From Halieaceae bacterium (GTDB taxonomy: Bacteria; Pseudomonadota; Gammaproteobacteria; Pseudomonadales; Halieaceae): 21,700 nt of DNA. Below the pieces are notes generated by a model. The model was not told the origin of the DNA, did no database searches, and worked only from the letters and a program-made list of their open reading frames with translations. Positions within the stretch are counted from its first letter, which is position 1; each line of letters starts with the position of its first letter. A program made the position numbers and the translations under genes. Below are positions 21,686 through 21,700 of this stretch, in pieces. The DNA lies in the NCBI GenBank assembly GCA_011524755.1, contig WTJR01000208.1, forward strand, positions 1 through 21,700. Direction: 5' to 3'.

Positions 21686-21700
21686 TTACTTAGCCTCATC
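21686..21700 (-). CDS. Possible C-terminal end of a minus-strand gene
   Basis: On the minus strand the last bases read GAT GAG GCT AAG TAA, which would be the final four residues (DEAK) and stop of a gene that starts outside the window. Its placement 12-16 bp after a bidirectional terminator suits a gene end. Fifteen bases cannot prove coding, and nothing can be said about function. Confidence 0.3.
   Translation of the reverse strand, partial: DEAK

Overview
The window looks like chromosome from a free-living, probably marine, gammaproteobacterium. The proteins read most like the Pseudomonas-related and Cellvibrionales/Halieaceae side of the class; this is a judgement from sequence feel and gene order, not a phylogeny. 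Base composition is moderate and even. I see no mobile element, CRISPR array, tRNA or rRNA. Nearly everything is core metabolism, packed tightly with many 1-4 bp overlaps.

Layout. (1) 1-2986: argG (its 3' end lies outside the window) diverges from pyrC, which overlaps rnt (RNase T). (2) 2988-7790, minus strand: mpl (peptidoglycan recycling), a large RND-type exporter, a YkgJ-like cysteine-cluster protein and a Lon N-terminal-domain protein, spaced like one operon; two of the four genes start with TTG. (3) 7865-9816: a pyrophosphate-type phosphofructokinase convergent with a VanY-like DD-carboxypeptidase. (4) 9985-11570: dksA with a histone-H1-like Lys/Ala/Pro N-terminal extension, then gluQ. 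(5) 11660-13284: a sigma-54 activator of the CbrB type, then an intergenic region with a full sigma-54 regulatory layout. (6) 13303-17475: pcnB, folK, a deoxynucleoside kinase, panB and panC, an RNA-processing and vitamin-biosynthesis run. (7) 17483-21570: an SLC5 solute symporter and its small subunit, divergent from acs (acetyl-CoA synthetase), so acetate-type uptake sits beside acetate activation. A strong hairpin terminator follows acs.

Main discovery. Between the cbrB-like gene and pcnB lie, in order: GTAACA activator-like sites, an IHF-like site, a near-consensus -24/-12 sigma-54 promoter, and a transcript of about 93 nt with two (AAN)4 blocks that ends in a hairpin plus T-tract. This matches the place, promoter class and Hfq-binding signature of the Pseudomonas catabolite-repression sRNA CrcZ. 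I predict a CrcZ-like, Hfq-sequestering sRNA under the neighbouring activator. Two things differ from Pseudomonas: the sensor gene cbrA is absent from its usual place between gluQ and cbrB, and the activator's receiver domain has lost the conserved Thr/Ser. Another GTNACA palindrome sits upstream of the activator gene and suggests autoregulation.
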